DNA of 64,000 nucleotides, from contig NZ_JARPUQ010000001.1 in assembly GCF_029537735.1 (NCBI RefSeq), forward strand, positions 1,212,696-1,276,695. The letters run 5' to 3'. Made by a program: the position numbers and the translations under genes. This document shows positions 8,660 to 17,081 of this stretch, one piece after another (within the stretch, counting starts at the first letter, position 1; every line of letters starts with the position of its first letter). The notes under the pieces were generated by a model, which was not told the DNA's origin, ran no database searches, and was given only the letters and a program-made list of their open reading frames with translations. Source of the stretch: Robiginitalea aestuariiviva. GTDB taxonomy: Bacteria > Bacteroidota > Bacteroidia > Flavobacteriales > Flavobacteriaceae.

Positions 8660-8693
8660 AGGTCAAAGGTAAGGATTTTGAAGGCTCCCCGGA

Positions 8694-9572
8694 TTAGTAA
8701 TACAAGTCGTCCGTGCGGAGGTTCAAAAAGCGTTGAGTGGCAAAAAAAGTGCTGATACCGGCAATGATCACCCCCAGAACCAGGACGCCGGCAAAAAGCC
8801 CGCCCATGGTAATGGGGTCTTCCATAAGGCCCAGGTCAGGGAAATTCAGGTCCAGGTAGACCAGCAAACCGTACAGGGCGCCCAGGGCCAGGATTGCCCC
8901 CAGCAGGCCCAGCTTGATGTTGGTCCAGATAAACGGCCTTCGGATAAAGGATTTGGTAGCCCCCACCATTTGCATGGTTTTGATGATAAACCGCTTGGAG
9001 TAAATAGACAGGCGAATGGAACTGTTGATCAGCAACACCGCAATAAGGGTAAAGACCGCGGAAGCGATCAGGATGCCCAGGCCCACCCGTTGCACGTTCT
9101 CGGTGAGCAGGGCAATGGTGGGGCGGTCGTAGCTCACTTCCTCCACAAAATCCGTGGCCTGCAGGGTTGAGGCAATGGAATCGATTTGTACGGGGGAAAC
9201 GAAGGCGGCCTTCAGTTGCAGGTCGATGGAATTTTTAAGCGGGTTGTAGCCCAGGAAATCCATAAAGTTTTCCCCGATCTCCTCGCTGTGCAGTTCGGCG
9301 GCGGCTTCCTTGGAAACATAGGTGGCGTTTTTGGTAAAGTCTTCCATCACCAGGCGTTTTTGCAACTGGTCTATTTCTACCTGCTTGGCGGTATCCTTGA
9401 AAAAGACGGAGAGGGTTACCTGCTCTTTGAAGTGGTCTGCCAGCTTTTTGGTGTTCAGCACCAACAGCCCCAGGACACCAAGGAGTAACAACACCAATGC
9501 AATACTCAGGGTAACTGAAAAATAGGAGGAAATCAGTTTCCGTTTCTGGTAGCGCTCGAAGGATTTACTCAT
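8694..9572 (-). CDS. ftsX: FtsX-like cell-division ABC permease
   Basis: A 292-residue inner-membrane protein with FtsX topology: one N-terminal helix (about 20-40), an extracytoplasmic domain (about 45-165) and three C-terminal helices. It carries the family pattern FIIKTMQMVGATKSFIRRPF. FtsX partners the ATPase FtsE to activate septal peptidoglycan hydrolases; ftsE is not in the window. It leads the ftsX-DUF3098-uppP-truB operon, all envelope or housekeeping functions, and is divergent from leuS. Confidence 0.9.
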   Translation of the reverse strand: MSKSFERYQKRKLISSYFSVTLSIALVLLLLGVLGLLVLNTKKLADHFKEQVTLSVFFKDTAKQVEIDQLQKRLVMEDFTKNATYVSKEAAAELHSEEIGENFMDFLGYNPLKNSIDLQLKAAFVSPVQIDSIASTLQATDFVEEVSYDRPTIALLTENVQRVGLGILIASAVFTLIAVLLINSSIRLSIYSKRFIIKTMQMVGATKSFIRRPFIWTNIKLGLLGAILALGALYGLLVYLDLNFPDLGLMEDPITMGGLFAGVLVLGVIIAGISTFFATQRFLNLRTDDLYY

Positions 9573-9631
9573 GGTGGCATTCAGGCAAGTGGAGTTCCGG
9601 TGTAAAAATAGGAAAGTAAATGGATTCCGTT

Positions 9632-9639
9632 TATTTTTG
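9632..9639 (+). promoter_or_regulatory. leuS promoter -7 box
   Basis: TATTTTTG matches the Bacteroidota -7 consensus TAnnTTTG and lies 50 bases before the leuS ATG. It sits inside an open upstream extension of the leuS frame, which supports the start at 9689. No convincing -33 TTTG is present. Confidence 0.5.
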
Positions 9640-9688
9640 CCCCGTTAAATGCCCCGGGATTCTCCTTTGGGGCGCGTACCCAGCAGAC

Positions 9689-12526
9689 ATGTTTTACGAC
9701 CACAAGGAAATTGAAGCCAAATGGCAAAAATATTGGGCGGATCGCCAAACCTTTAAAGCGGAATGGCCATCGGAAAAACCCAAGTTCTACGCCCTTACCA
9801 TGTTCCCGTATCCCTCCGGGGCGGGGTTGCATGTGGGGCACCCGCTGGGGTACATTGCCTGTGATATCTACGCCCGGTTCAAACGCCACCAGGGCTTTAA
9901 CGTGCTGCAGCCCATGGGGTACGATTCCTTCGGGTTGCCGGCCGAGCAGTATGCCATACAGACCGGGCAGCACCCGGCCCTGACCACCGAGGTCAATATT
10001 AACCGGTACCGGGAGCAGCTGGATGCCCTGGGCTTTTCCTACGACTGGAGTCGGGAAGTGCGCACCTCCCGCCCGGCCTACTACAAATGGACGCAGTGGA
10101 TCTTTATGCAGCTGTTCGACTCCTGGTACAACCGGGAAACGGACCGGGCCGAACCCATTTCCACCCTTGTTGCCCGGTTTGAAGCCGGAGGCAACCAGGG
10201 TCTGGATGCGGCCTGTGATGCAGACACCCCGATATTTACAGCTACACAATGGAATGCCTATACCGCGGCCGAACGCCAGCGGATGCTGCTGCGCTACCGC
10301 CTTACCTACCTGGCGGAGGCCGAGGTGAACTGGTGCCCTGAACTGGGCACGGTCCTGGCCAACGACGAGGTGGTAAACGGGGTCTCCGAGCGCGGAGGCT
10401 TCCCGGTAGTGCGCAAAAAAATGACCCAGTGGAGCATGCGGATCACCGCCTATGCCCAGCGCCTGCTGGACGGGCTGGACCGCATAGACTGGCCCCAGCC
10501 CCTGAAGGATGCGCAGACCAATTGGATCGGTCGCTCCGTGGGGGCTTCCGTGGTGTTTAAAACCCAGCCCACAGCCCATCAGCCCGATACCTTCGATATT
10601 GAGGTCTTTACCACCCGCCCGGATACCATCTTCGGGGTGAGTTTTATGACCCTGGCCCCGGAGCATGAACTGGTGGAAAAAATCACCACGCCCGAACAGG
10701 CCCGTGCCGTACAGGATTATGTGGCAGCCAGCGCCCGTCGCTCCGAACGGGAGCGTATGGCCGATGTTAAAACTGTTTCCGGTGTCTTTACCGGGGCTTA
10801 TGCGGCCCATCCCCTTACCGGGGAACCCGTGCCAGTTTGGATCGGGGACTATGTGCTTGCTGGCTACGGAACGGGGGCGGTTATGGCCGTGCCTTGCGGG
10901 GACCAGCGCGATTTTGATTTTGCCCGTCACTTTGGCATCCCCATCCCGAACATCTTTGAAGGGGTGTCTGTAGAGGAGGAGGCCTATGAGGACAAACAAA
11001 ATGCTGTAATCGCCAACTCCGGTTTTATCAGCGGCCTGGGGCAGAAGGAAGCGGCGCGGCAGGTAATCGCAGCCCTGGAAGAAAAGGGCTTGGGCCGGGG
11101 TACCATCAACTACCGCTTGCGCGATGCGGTCTTCAGCCGCCAGCGCTACTGGGGGGAACCCTTCCCGGTGTATTATGATGCAGAGGGCTTGCCCCACCTG
11201 CTTCCGGAGCATTGCCTGCCCCTGGAATTGCCGGAGGTGGAGAAATACCTGCCCACGGAAACCGGGGAACCACCCCTGGGGAACGCCACCCGTTGGGCCT
11301 GGGACGCCCAGGCAGAGGCCGTTACCGACAATGCCCGGATTGACCATAAAACCGTCTTCCCGCTGGAACTCAATACCATGCCGGGCTGGGCAGGCAGTTC
11401 CCAGTACTTTAACCGCTACATGGACCCGCGCAACGACCAGGCCCTGGTTTCCCCGGAAGCCATTGGGTACTGGAAGGACGTGGACGTTTACATCGGGGGC
11501 AGCGAACATGCCACAGGCCACCTGTTGTATTCCCGCTTCTGGCAGAAATTCATGTTTGACCGGGGATGGGTGCCTGTGGACGAATACGCCCAAAAGCTGA
11601 TCAACCAGGGAATGATTTTGGGGACCAGTGCGTTTATCCACCGCCGAAGCGGCACACAGACCTACCTGAGTAGCGGCCTGGCCAAAGGCGAACAGACCGA
11701 GCCCATTCGCGTGGACGCCAACCTGGTAAATGCTTCCAACGAGCTGGATACCGAAGCCCTGCGCTCCTGGCAACCCCAGTACGCCGAAGCCGAATTCCTG
11801 TCCGAGAATGGGGTTTTCAAGGTAGATCGGGAAGTGGAGAAAATGTCCAAATCCAAATACAACGTGGTGAACCCGGACCAGATCTGCGAGGAGTACGGGG
11901 CAGACGCCCTCAGGCTCTACGAGATGTTCCTTGGGCCGCTCGAGCAGTCCAAGCCCTGGAACACGGCCGGCCTGAGCGGGGTGTACAGTTTCCTCAAGAA
12001 ACTCTGGCGACTCTACCACCAGGGCCCGGACCGCAGCTTTGAGGTGCTGGACGGGGAGCCTTCTGCCGAGAGCCTGAAAACCCTGCACAAGACCATTAAA
12101 AAGGTAACGGAAGACATCCAGGAGTTTTCCTTTAACACATCGGTATCTTCCTTTATGATCTGCGTGAACGAACTCACGGCCCAGAACTGCCGCGAACGGG
12201 CTGTGCTGGAACCCCTGGCCGTCCTGATTGAGCCCTATGCCCCCCATATGGCCGAGGAGCTCTGGCAGAAACTCGGGCACCAGGATTCCATAGCCCGGGC
12301 GCCTTACCCGGCCTTTAACCCGGATTTCCTGGTGGAAAGCACCAAGGAATACCCGATTTCCTTCAATGGGAAGCTGCGGTTTACCATGGAACTCCCCCTG
12401 GATTTGAGTAAGGACGAGCTGGAAGCCCGTGTCATGGCCGATGCCCGCACCCAGGAACAATTGCAGGGCCGAACTCCCAAAAAGGTGATTGTGGTGCCCG
12501 GGCGTATTGTCAATATTGTCGGCTAG
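9689..12526 (+). CDS. leuS: Leucyl-tRNA synthetase
   Basis: A class I aminoacyl-tRNA synthetase of 945 residues that charges tRNA-Leu. The HIGH-type motif is seen as PYPSGAGLHVGHPLGY (about residue 47). The CP1 editing domain contains the ETAVITTRPDT-like stretch VFTTRPDTIFGV, and the KMSKS loop is present as KMSKSKYNVV (about 716). The start ATG 9689 (MFYDHKEIEAKWQKYW) is chosen by family N-terminus and by a -7 box upstream. It is followed by a strong terminator, so it is probably a single-gene unit. Confidence 0.97.
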   Translation: MFYDHKEIEAKWQKYWADRQTFKAEWPSEKPKFYALTMFPYPSGAGLHVGHPLGYIACDIYARFKRHQGFNVLQPMGYDSFGLPAEQYAIQTGQHPALTTEVNINRYREQLDALGFSYDWSREVRTSRPAYYKWTQWIFMQLFDSWYNRETDRAEPISTLVARFEAGGNQGLDAACDADTPIFTATQWNAYTAAERQRMLLRYRLTYLAEAEVNWCPELGTVLANDEVVNGVSERGGFPVVRKKMTQWSMRITAYAQRLLDGLDRIDWPQPLKDAQTNWIGRSVGASVVFKTQPTAHQPDTFDIEVFTTRPDTIFGVSFMTLAPEHELVEKITTPEQARAVQDYVAASARRSERERMADVKTVSGVFTGAYAAHPLTGEPVPVWIGDYVLAGYGTGAVMAVPCGDQRDFDFARHFGIPIPNIFEGVSVEEEAYEDKQNAVIANSGFISGLGQKEAARQVIAALEEKGLGRGTINYRLRDAVFSRQRYWGEPFPVYYDAEGLPHLLPEHCLPLELPEVEKYLPTETGEPPLGNATRWAWDAQAEAVTDNARIDHKTVFPLELNTMPGWAGSSQYFNRYMDPRNDQALVSPEAIGYWKDVDVYIGGSEHATGHLLYSRFWQKFMFDRGWVPVDEYAQKLINQGMILGTSAFIHRRSGTQTYLSSGLAKGEQTEPIRVDANLVNASNELDTEALRSWQPQYAEAEFLSENGVFKVDREVEKMSKSKYNVVNPDQICEEYGADALRLYEMFLGPLEQSKPWNTAGLSGVYSFLKKLWRLYHQGPDRSFEVLDGEPSAESLKTLHKTIKKVTEDIQEFSFNTSVSSFMICVNELTAQNCRERAVLEPLAVLIEPYAPHMAEELWQKLGHQDSIARAPYPAFNPDFLVESTKEYPISFNGKLRFTMELPLDLSKDELEARVMADARTQEQLQGRTPKKVIVVPGRIVNIVG

Positions 12527-12554
12527 GGTAAGCCAGCCACACCGCATTTGTATC

Positions 12555-12579
12555 AAAGGGGGCTCAGGCCCCCTTTTTT
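12555..12579 (+). terminator. Rho-independent terminator of leuS
   Basis: Stem GGGGGC (12558-12563) and GCCCCC (12568-12573) with a TCAG loop, extended by AAA/TTT pairing, followed by a run of six T. It lies 29 bases after the leuS stop. Confidence 0.88.
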
Positions 12580-12612
12580 GTGAAGAATATTGTTGAAAAA
12601 AGAATAAAAACA

Positions 12613-12679
12613 AAGTATACCCCCTAAAAAATAGGGGGTATACTTGTATATATTTAATAATTCATCGACATACCCCCTA
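12613..12679 (+). promoter_or_regulatory. Repeated GGGGGTAT palindrome in the ald control region
   Basis: A perfect 14-base inverted repeat (arms 12613-12626 and 12632-12645, centre AAAAA) built from ATACCCCCTA and its complement. A third copy of ATACCCCCTA lies at 12670-12679, 53 bases (about five helical turns) from the first. A near-consensus -7 box, TACTTTCG, follows at 12709-12716, before ald at 12751. This looks like a multi-site operator. There is no T run to make it a terminator. The Lrp-family gene at 14667 is a candidate binder. Confidence 0.55.
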
Positions 12680-12750
12680 CTTTTAACGAGTATAATACCA
12701 AAAAGTATTACTTTCGACCAATTTTACACCAACCGCTAAACAAAAACATC

Positions 12751-13854
12751 ATGGTAATCGGTATTCCAAAGGAAATCAAGAACAATGAAAGCCGCGTGGG
12801 GATGACCCCGGCGGGCGTATTTGAACTCGTACAAAAAGGCCATACGGTACATGTACAATCCGGGGCCGGCGTTGGCAGTGGGTTCCAGGATATAGATTAT
12901 AAGGCTGTGGGGGCGCACATTCTGGATACCATTGGGCAGGTGTATACCCTGAGCGATATGATCGTGAAGGTAAAGGAGCCCATTGCAGAGGAATACCACC
13001 TGGTGCAGAAGGGGCAGGTAATCTTTACCTATTTTCATTTTGCTTCCAGTGAGGAACTGACCCAGGCCATGATCGACCGCAAGGGGGTTTGCATTGCCTA
13101 CGAAACCGTTGAGGATGAAGATGGCAGCCTGCCCCTGCTGACCCCTATGAGCGAGGTGGCCGGGCGCATGGCCATCCAACAGGGGGCCAAATACCTGGAA
13201 AAGCCCAAAAAGGGCAAGGGGGTGCTGCTGGGCGGGGTGCCTGGCGTGCCGCCCGGTAAGGTGCTGGTCCTGGGCGCGGGTACCGTGGGGATACAGGCGG
13301 CCAAAATGGCAGCGGGCCTGGGGGCCCACGTAACCATCATGGATGTAAACATGAAACGCCTTCGGTACGTGAATGACGTGATGCCCAACCACGTGGTAAC
13401 CGAATATTCCAACGAATACAACCTGCGCAAGCACCTGCAAACCCACGATCTCGTAGTAGGTGGGGTACTGCTCAAAGGCGCGCGCGCCCCCAAGCTGATC
13501 CGCCTGGATATGCTCAAACTCATGCACCCGGGTGCCGTGATTGTAGATGTGGCGGTAGACCAGGGCGGCTGTGTGGAAACCTCCCGGCCCACTACCCACG
13601 AAGACCCCATCTTTATTGTGGACGACGTGGTGCACTATTGCGTGGCCAACATGCCCGGGGCTGTTCCCTATACGTCCACCCTGGCCCTGACCAATGTGAC
13701 CCTGCCCTACGTGCTGGCATTGGCCGAAAAGGGCTGGGAGCGCGCCTGTGCAGAAGATGCCTCCCTGCAGAAAGGCCTGAACATCGTTAAGGGGGAAGTC
13801 GTATACCCGGAAATTGCCGAGGCCTTTGATTTATCCGAACTCGCAACCATCTGA
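12751..13854 (+). CDS. ald: Alanine dehydrogenase
   Basis: NAD-dependent interconversion of L-alanine with pyruvate and ammonia. 367 residues, the usual length. The N-terminal [17 protein letters not shown] is diagnostic. The catalytic residues known for the family fall at the expected positions: Lys75 (VKVKEP) and His96 (TYFHFAS). The Rossmann motif is [14 protein letters not shown], and the active-site Asp lies in VDVAVDQGG. It is preceded by palindromic operator-like repeats and followed by a terminator. It is probably induced by amino acids through the Lrp-like regulator nearby. Confidence 0.95.
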   Translation: MVIGIPKEIKNNESRVGMTPAGVFELVQKGHTVHVQSGAGVGSGFQDIDYKAVGAHILDTIGQVYTLSDMIVKVKEPIAEEYHLVQKGQVIFTYFHFASSEELTQAMIDRKGVCIAYETVEDEDGSLPLLTPMSEVAGRMAIQQGAKYLEKPKKGKGVLLGGVPGVPPGKVLVLGAGTVGIQAAKMAAGLGAHVTIMDVNMKRLRYVNDVMPNHVVTEYSNEYNLRKHLQTHDLVVGGVLLKGARAPKLIRLDMLKLMHPGAVIVDVAVDQGGCVETSRPTTHEDPIFIVDDVVHYCVANMPGAVPYTSTLALTNVTLPYVLALAEKGWERACAEDASLQKGLNIVKGEVVYPEIAEAFDLSELATI

Positions 13855-13896
13855 CAAGGGGCTGCCAGTTTTTCCGCTCTTTTCCGCAAAAATGAG

Positions 13897-13921
13897 ATCC
13901 GGCTGGTATGGCCGGATTTTT
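13897..13921 (+). terminator. Terminator of ald
   Basis: Seven-base stem ATCCGGC (13897-13903) with GCCGGAT (13911-13917), loop TGGTATG, then TTTT. It lies 43 bases after the ald stop. Confidence 0.75.
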
Positions 13922-13961
13922 GCTATAATTCCCGTACATTTAATTCAAAAGCGCATAAACC

Positions 13962-14657
13962 ATGATGGGATATTATATACTGATCGGGGCCATTGCCCTG
14001 ATAAGCTGGCTGGTGAGCTCCCGCCTGAAAAACAAATTCCGCCATTACTCCAAGGTGCATTTGCAAAACGGGATGAGCGGGGCGGAGATCGCCGAAAAAA
14101 TGTTGCAGGACCACGGGATCCGGGATGTGAAGGTGGTGAGCACCCCCGGGATGCTCACAGACCATTACAACCCCAGAAATAAAACTGTGAACCTGAGCGA
14201 AGGGGTGTACCACCAGCGCAACGCGGCGGCAGCGGCCGTTGCGGCCCACGAATGCGGCCATGCCGTACAACACGCCCAGGCCTATGAGTGGCTCACCATG
14301 CGCTCCAAACTGGTGCCTGTGGTGAGTGTTACCTCCGGGCTGTCCATGTGGGTGGTTATCGGCGGGATTGTGCTGGGGGCTGCCTCCGGGGCCGGGCTAG
14401 GCTTCTGGGTGGCTGTTGCCGGGTTGGGGATGATGGGTTTTGCCACCCTCTTCAGCTTCGTGACCCTGCCTGTGGAATACGATGCCAGTAACCGCGCCCT
14501 GGCCTGGCTTAAACACAACAACATGCTCACGCCTCAGGAATACAAGGGGTCCGAGGACGCCCTGAAGTGGGCGGCCCGCACCTACGTGGTAGCGGCCATT
14601 GGCTCCCTGGCTACCCTGGTGTACTGGGGGATGCAGGTCCTTGGCGGGCGGGATTAG
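13962..14657 (+). CDS. Neutral zinc metallopeptidase, YugP family
   Basis: A 231-residue membrane protein. It has an N-terminal helix (about 4-20), a cytosolic segment with the zinc site AAHECGHAVQH (HExxH-type HECGH at 96-100), then two to three hydrophobic helices and a C-terminal one. This matches the YugP-like (DUF2268-unrelated) neutral zinc metallopeptidase family. Substrates are unknown. It starts about 40 bases after the ald terminator and ends convergent to the Lrp gene. A hairpin GCGGGA/TCCCGC (14648-14666) spans the end of this gene, without a T run. Confidence 0.85.
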   Translation: MMGYYILIGAIALISWLVSSRLKNKFRHYSKVHLQNGMSGAEIAEKMLQDHGIRDVKVVSTPGMLTDHYNPRNKTVNLSEGVYHQRNAAAAAVAAHECGHAVQHAQAYEWLTMRSKLVPVVSVTSGLSMWVVIGGIVLGAASGAGLGFWVAVAGLGMMGFATLFSFVTLPVEYDASNRALAWLKHNNMLTPQEYKGSEDALKWAARTYVVAAIGSLATLVYWGMQVLGGRD

Positions 14658-14666
14658 GTTTCCCGC

Positions 14667-15137
14667 TCAGATTGCGATCTGCCGGTCAATTTGCTGATCC
14701 AGCGAAATGAAGGTTTCCGTTCGGGACACTCCTTCAATTTGCTGGATTTTTTTGTTGAGCAGGTGCATCAGGTGTTCATTGTCTTTACACAGCACCTTGA
14801 TCAGGATAGACCAATTTCCCGTGGTGTAGTGGCATTCCAGCACTTCCGGGATTTTTTCCAGCTCTTTCACCGCATAGGGATTGCTCATGGCCTTGTCCAG
14901 GAAGATGCCAATATAGGCCATAGTGGTATAGCCCAGGGCTTTGGGGTTTACCATAAACTTGGAGCCGGCCAGCAGGCCGGATTTTTCGAGCTTGCGCAGG
15001 CGTTGGTGGATAGCCGCCCCTGAAATGCCAATATGCCGGGCAATTTCCAGGATGGGTTTCCGGGCGTCTTCCATCAGGTAGCGCAGGATTTTTTTGTCAA
15101 TCCCGTCAATCTGGAGGGCGTCCTTGTTTCCTTTCAT
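14667..15137 (-). CDS. Lrp/AsnC family transcriptional regulator
   Basis: 156 residues: an N-terminal winged helix-turn-helix (about 10-55, with DARKPILEIARHIGISGAAI) and a C-terminal RAM/AsnC ligand domain (about 70-150). These regulators sense amino acids and form octamers on curved DNA. Lying close to ald, whose control region carries several spaced repeats, it is a plausible regulator of alanine metabolism; that link is inference. A near-consensus -7 box on the minus strand (TATCTTTA, 15160-15167) precedes it. Confidence 0.9.
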   Translation of the reverse strand: MKGNKDALQIDGIDKKILRYLMEDARKPILEIARHIGISGAAIHQRLRKLEKSGLLAGSKFMVNPKALGYTTMAYIGIFLDKAMSNPYAVKELEKIPEVLECHYTTGNWSILIKVLCKDNEHLMHLLNKKIQQIEGVSRTETFISLDQQIDRQIAI

Positions 15138-15182
15138 GTCTGGGGCGGTTTACCCGTTAAAGATAGCACATTACGCCGTAGT

Positions 15183-16556
15183 TCAGCTGGCTACAGAATC
15201 CGGGTTGTACCCCAGGTAGGGAACCTCGTATTCCCGGAAGGCGATCCCCTGCTTTTTTAGCCCTTCCAAAACCGGCTGGTAGACCTCCTCGCGGATGGGG
15301 ATTTGTGCCCCGGGCTGGCTTACCTTCCCGTTCAGGATCAGCAGGGCGCCTATGGCTACCGGCAGCCCCACGGTCTTGGCCATGGCCGTAAGGCGACGGT
15401 CTTCTCCCAGGACCACCATATTGGAATCCAGCTGGTGCTTTTTCCCGTTTAGCAGGTACCCGAATTTGTGGTACATCACAATCATGTCCTTTTCCTCCGG
15501 CCCCAGGGTCCAGCTGGCCTCCAGGATTTCCTGCAGGACCTGGGCCGGGGTGGCATCTTCCTGCCGGATCTTCCGGCCCGCATCAAAGAGATGGAGCTCC
15601 AGGAGCTTGCCCCAGATAATGTCGTCCTGGTCAATTTTGAGGTAGTGCCGCAGTTTGAGTTCCACGGAATCTGTCGGGGAATAGGGCAGGAAGAGGTTTA
15701 CGAATTCCCGGTAAGACATGCCCCGGGAGTTTTCGATGCGGTAGCTGTCGTCCGTCATTCCCAGTTGCACAAAGATGTTCCAGGCCCTGGAAAAGCCTAC
15801 CCGGCGCATGGTGCCCCGGTATAGGGTAAGCGCGTCTTCCAGCCCATAGGCCTTGCGATAGCTCAGGGAATCCCGGTTGGCGTAGGCCTCAAAGGTGCCG
15901 TAATCCTGGATTTCCAGGAATTCCGTACGACGAAACAGTTTGTGGTAGGGAATGTACTTGTAGGTGCCTTCCTGAATGAATTTGGCCGCCCCGCCCTGCC
16001 CGGCCAGGACTACGTTCCGCGGGTTCCAGGTAAACTTGTAATTCCAGAGGTTGGTGTCGCTCTCCGGGGCCACCAGCCCGCCGGTAAAGGATTCAAAGAG
16101 CAACATCTTTCCTCCCCTGGCCTTGATGCGGTCAATCACCTGCATGGCACTCATGTGGTCAATGCCAGGGTCCAGGCCCATCTCATTCATAAAGACCAGG
16201 CCCTTTTTCCGTACCTCTGCATCCAGTTCGCGCATGCCCGGGCTAATGTAGGAGGCTGTGATCAGGTTTTTGCCAAAGGCCAGGCAGTCTTTGGCCACCT
16301 CCAGGTGCAGGGTGGGGGGCAGCATAGAAATCACCAGGTCTGTTGCCTGCACGGCGGCCCTGCGTTCTTCTGCATTGCCGATATCCAGCCCCCGGATTTC
16401 ACTGCGCTCGTGTTTGGCCACCGATTCGGGCAGGTGTTCCGTGTTCTTATCGGCTATGGTGATTTGAAGGTCTTCCCTGCGGGATTCTTCCAGCAGGTGG
16501 TGCAGCAGGTAGGTGGCGGATTTGCCCGCGCCGATAACCAGGATGCGTCTTGGCAT
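15183..16556 (-). CDS. Saccharopine dehydrogenase-like NADP oxidoreductase
   Basis: 457 residues from ATG 16556 (MPRRILVIGAGKSATYLL), which puts the dinucleotide motif GAGKSA at the very N-terminus. The family is saccharopine dehydrogenase / LYS9-like, with LGLDPGIDHMSAM (written here MGLDPGIDHMSA) marking the substrate domain. It may act in lysine degradation (saccharopine to aminoadipate semialdehyde and glutamate) or a related amine reaction. The partner lysine-ketoglutarate reductase is not in view. It is divergent from the DUF423 gene with only 70 bases between them. Confidence 0.85.
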   Translation of the reverse strand: MPRRILVIGAGKSATYLLHHLLEESRREDLQITIADKNTEHLPESVAKHERSEIRGLDIGNAEERRAAVQATDLVISMLPPTLHLEVAKDCLAFGKNLITASYISPGMRELDAEVRKKGLVFMNEMGLDPGIDHMSAMQVIDRIKARGGKMLLFESFTGGLVAPESDTNLWNYKFTWNPRNVVLAGQGGAAKFIQEGTYKYIPYHKLFRRTEFLEIQDYGTFEAYANRDSLSYRKAYGLEDALTLYRGTMRRVGFSRAWNIFVQLGMTDDSYRIENSRGMSYREFVNLFLPYSPTDSVELKLRHYLKIDQDDIIWGKLLELHLFDAGRKIRQEDATPAQVLQEILEASWTLGPEEKDMIVMYHKFGYLLNGKKHQLDSNMVVLGEDRRLTAMAKTVGLPVAIGALLILNGKVSQPGAQIPIREEVYQPVLEGLKKQGIAFREYEVPYLGYNPDSVAS

Positions 16557-16595
16557 ATTACTTGGGATTTGGCTGAGATCAAAAATATCAATTGT

Positions 16596-16603
16596 TACAT
16601 TTG
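16596..16603 (+). promoter_or_regulatory. -7 box of the DUF423 gene
   Basis: TACATTTG matches TAnnTTTG. A TTTG at 16568-16571 lies 24 bases upstream, close to the expected -33 spacing. The ATG is 23 bases downstream. Confidence 0.5.
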
Positions 16604-16626
16604 TAAAAAAATATATCCGAACAGTT

Positions 16627-17016
16627 ATGAACAAAACAATCTGGGCTGTTGGCGCTTTTTTCGGATTGACCGCAGTAGCCCTGGGGGCCCTGGGTTCCCA
16701 TGCCTTGCGGGAAAGCCTTACGGAAGCTGCCCTCGGGAGCTTTCAGACGGGAGTGCAGTATCAGATGTACCACGCCTTGTTCCTGCTGGTCCTGGGGTCT
16801 CAAAAATGGTTAACCGGACGCCACCGGAAACTCGTCTTTGGGTTGGTCACGGCGGGGGTGGTATGCTTTTCCTTTTCCATCTATGCCCTCAGTACCCAGA
16901 CCCTCACCGGCCTGGACTTTGGCAGCATTGCCCTGGTTACCCCCTTGGGGGGCGGTTTGTTGCTGGTTGGATGGGGTTGGGTCCTCTATAGGGCCCTGGT
17001 TGCTATTCGCCGATAA
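16627..17016 (+). CDS. DUF423 family small membrane protein
   Basis: 129 residues with four hydrophobic helices and the DUF423 (YgdD/TMEM256-like) signature ALGALGSHALRESL near the N-terminus and QYQMYHALFLLVLG in the middle. The function is unknown across the family. The start ATG 16627 (MNKTIWAVGAFFGL) fits the family length and follows a -7 box. The gene ends 65 bases before pckA with a hairpin in between. Confidence 0.88.
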   Translation: MNKTIWAVGAFFGLTAVALGALGSHALRESLTEAALGSFQTGVQYQMYHALFLLVLGSQKWLTGRHRKLVFGLVTAGVVCFSFSIYALSTQTLTGLDFGSIALVTPLGGGLLLVGWGWVLYRALVAIRR

Positions 17017-17019
17017 TTT

Positions 17020-17053
17020 GCCGGAATTCCCTTCCGGCTACCCAATATTTTTG
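17020..17053 (+). promoter_or_regulatory. Hairpin and promoter before pckA
   Basis: A perfect seven-base stem GCCGGAA (17020-17026) with TTCCGGC (17032-17038), loop TTCCC, sits between DUF423 and pckA. Eight bases later comes TATTTTTG (17046-17053), a perfect -7 box for pckA. The hairpin may end the DUF423 transcript or mark a regulatory site. Confidence 0.5.
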
Positions 17054-17081
17054 AGAAATTTGCACCATTAAAAACCAAGTT

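Noticed and set aside
9581-12613. Long open frame of 1010 codons on the minus strand opposite leuS
   Set aside because: It is the complement of leuS. The predicted protein is rich in Gly, His, Gln and Pro without any domain pattern, and its frame is open only because of the high GC content and codon bias of leuS.
12613-12645. The 14-base ald palindrome as a terminator of leuS
   Set aside because: No T run follows, a better terminator lies at 12555-12579, and a third copy of the half-site points to a protein-binding site.
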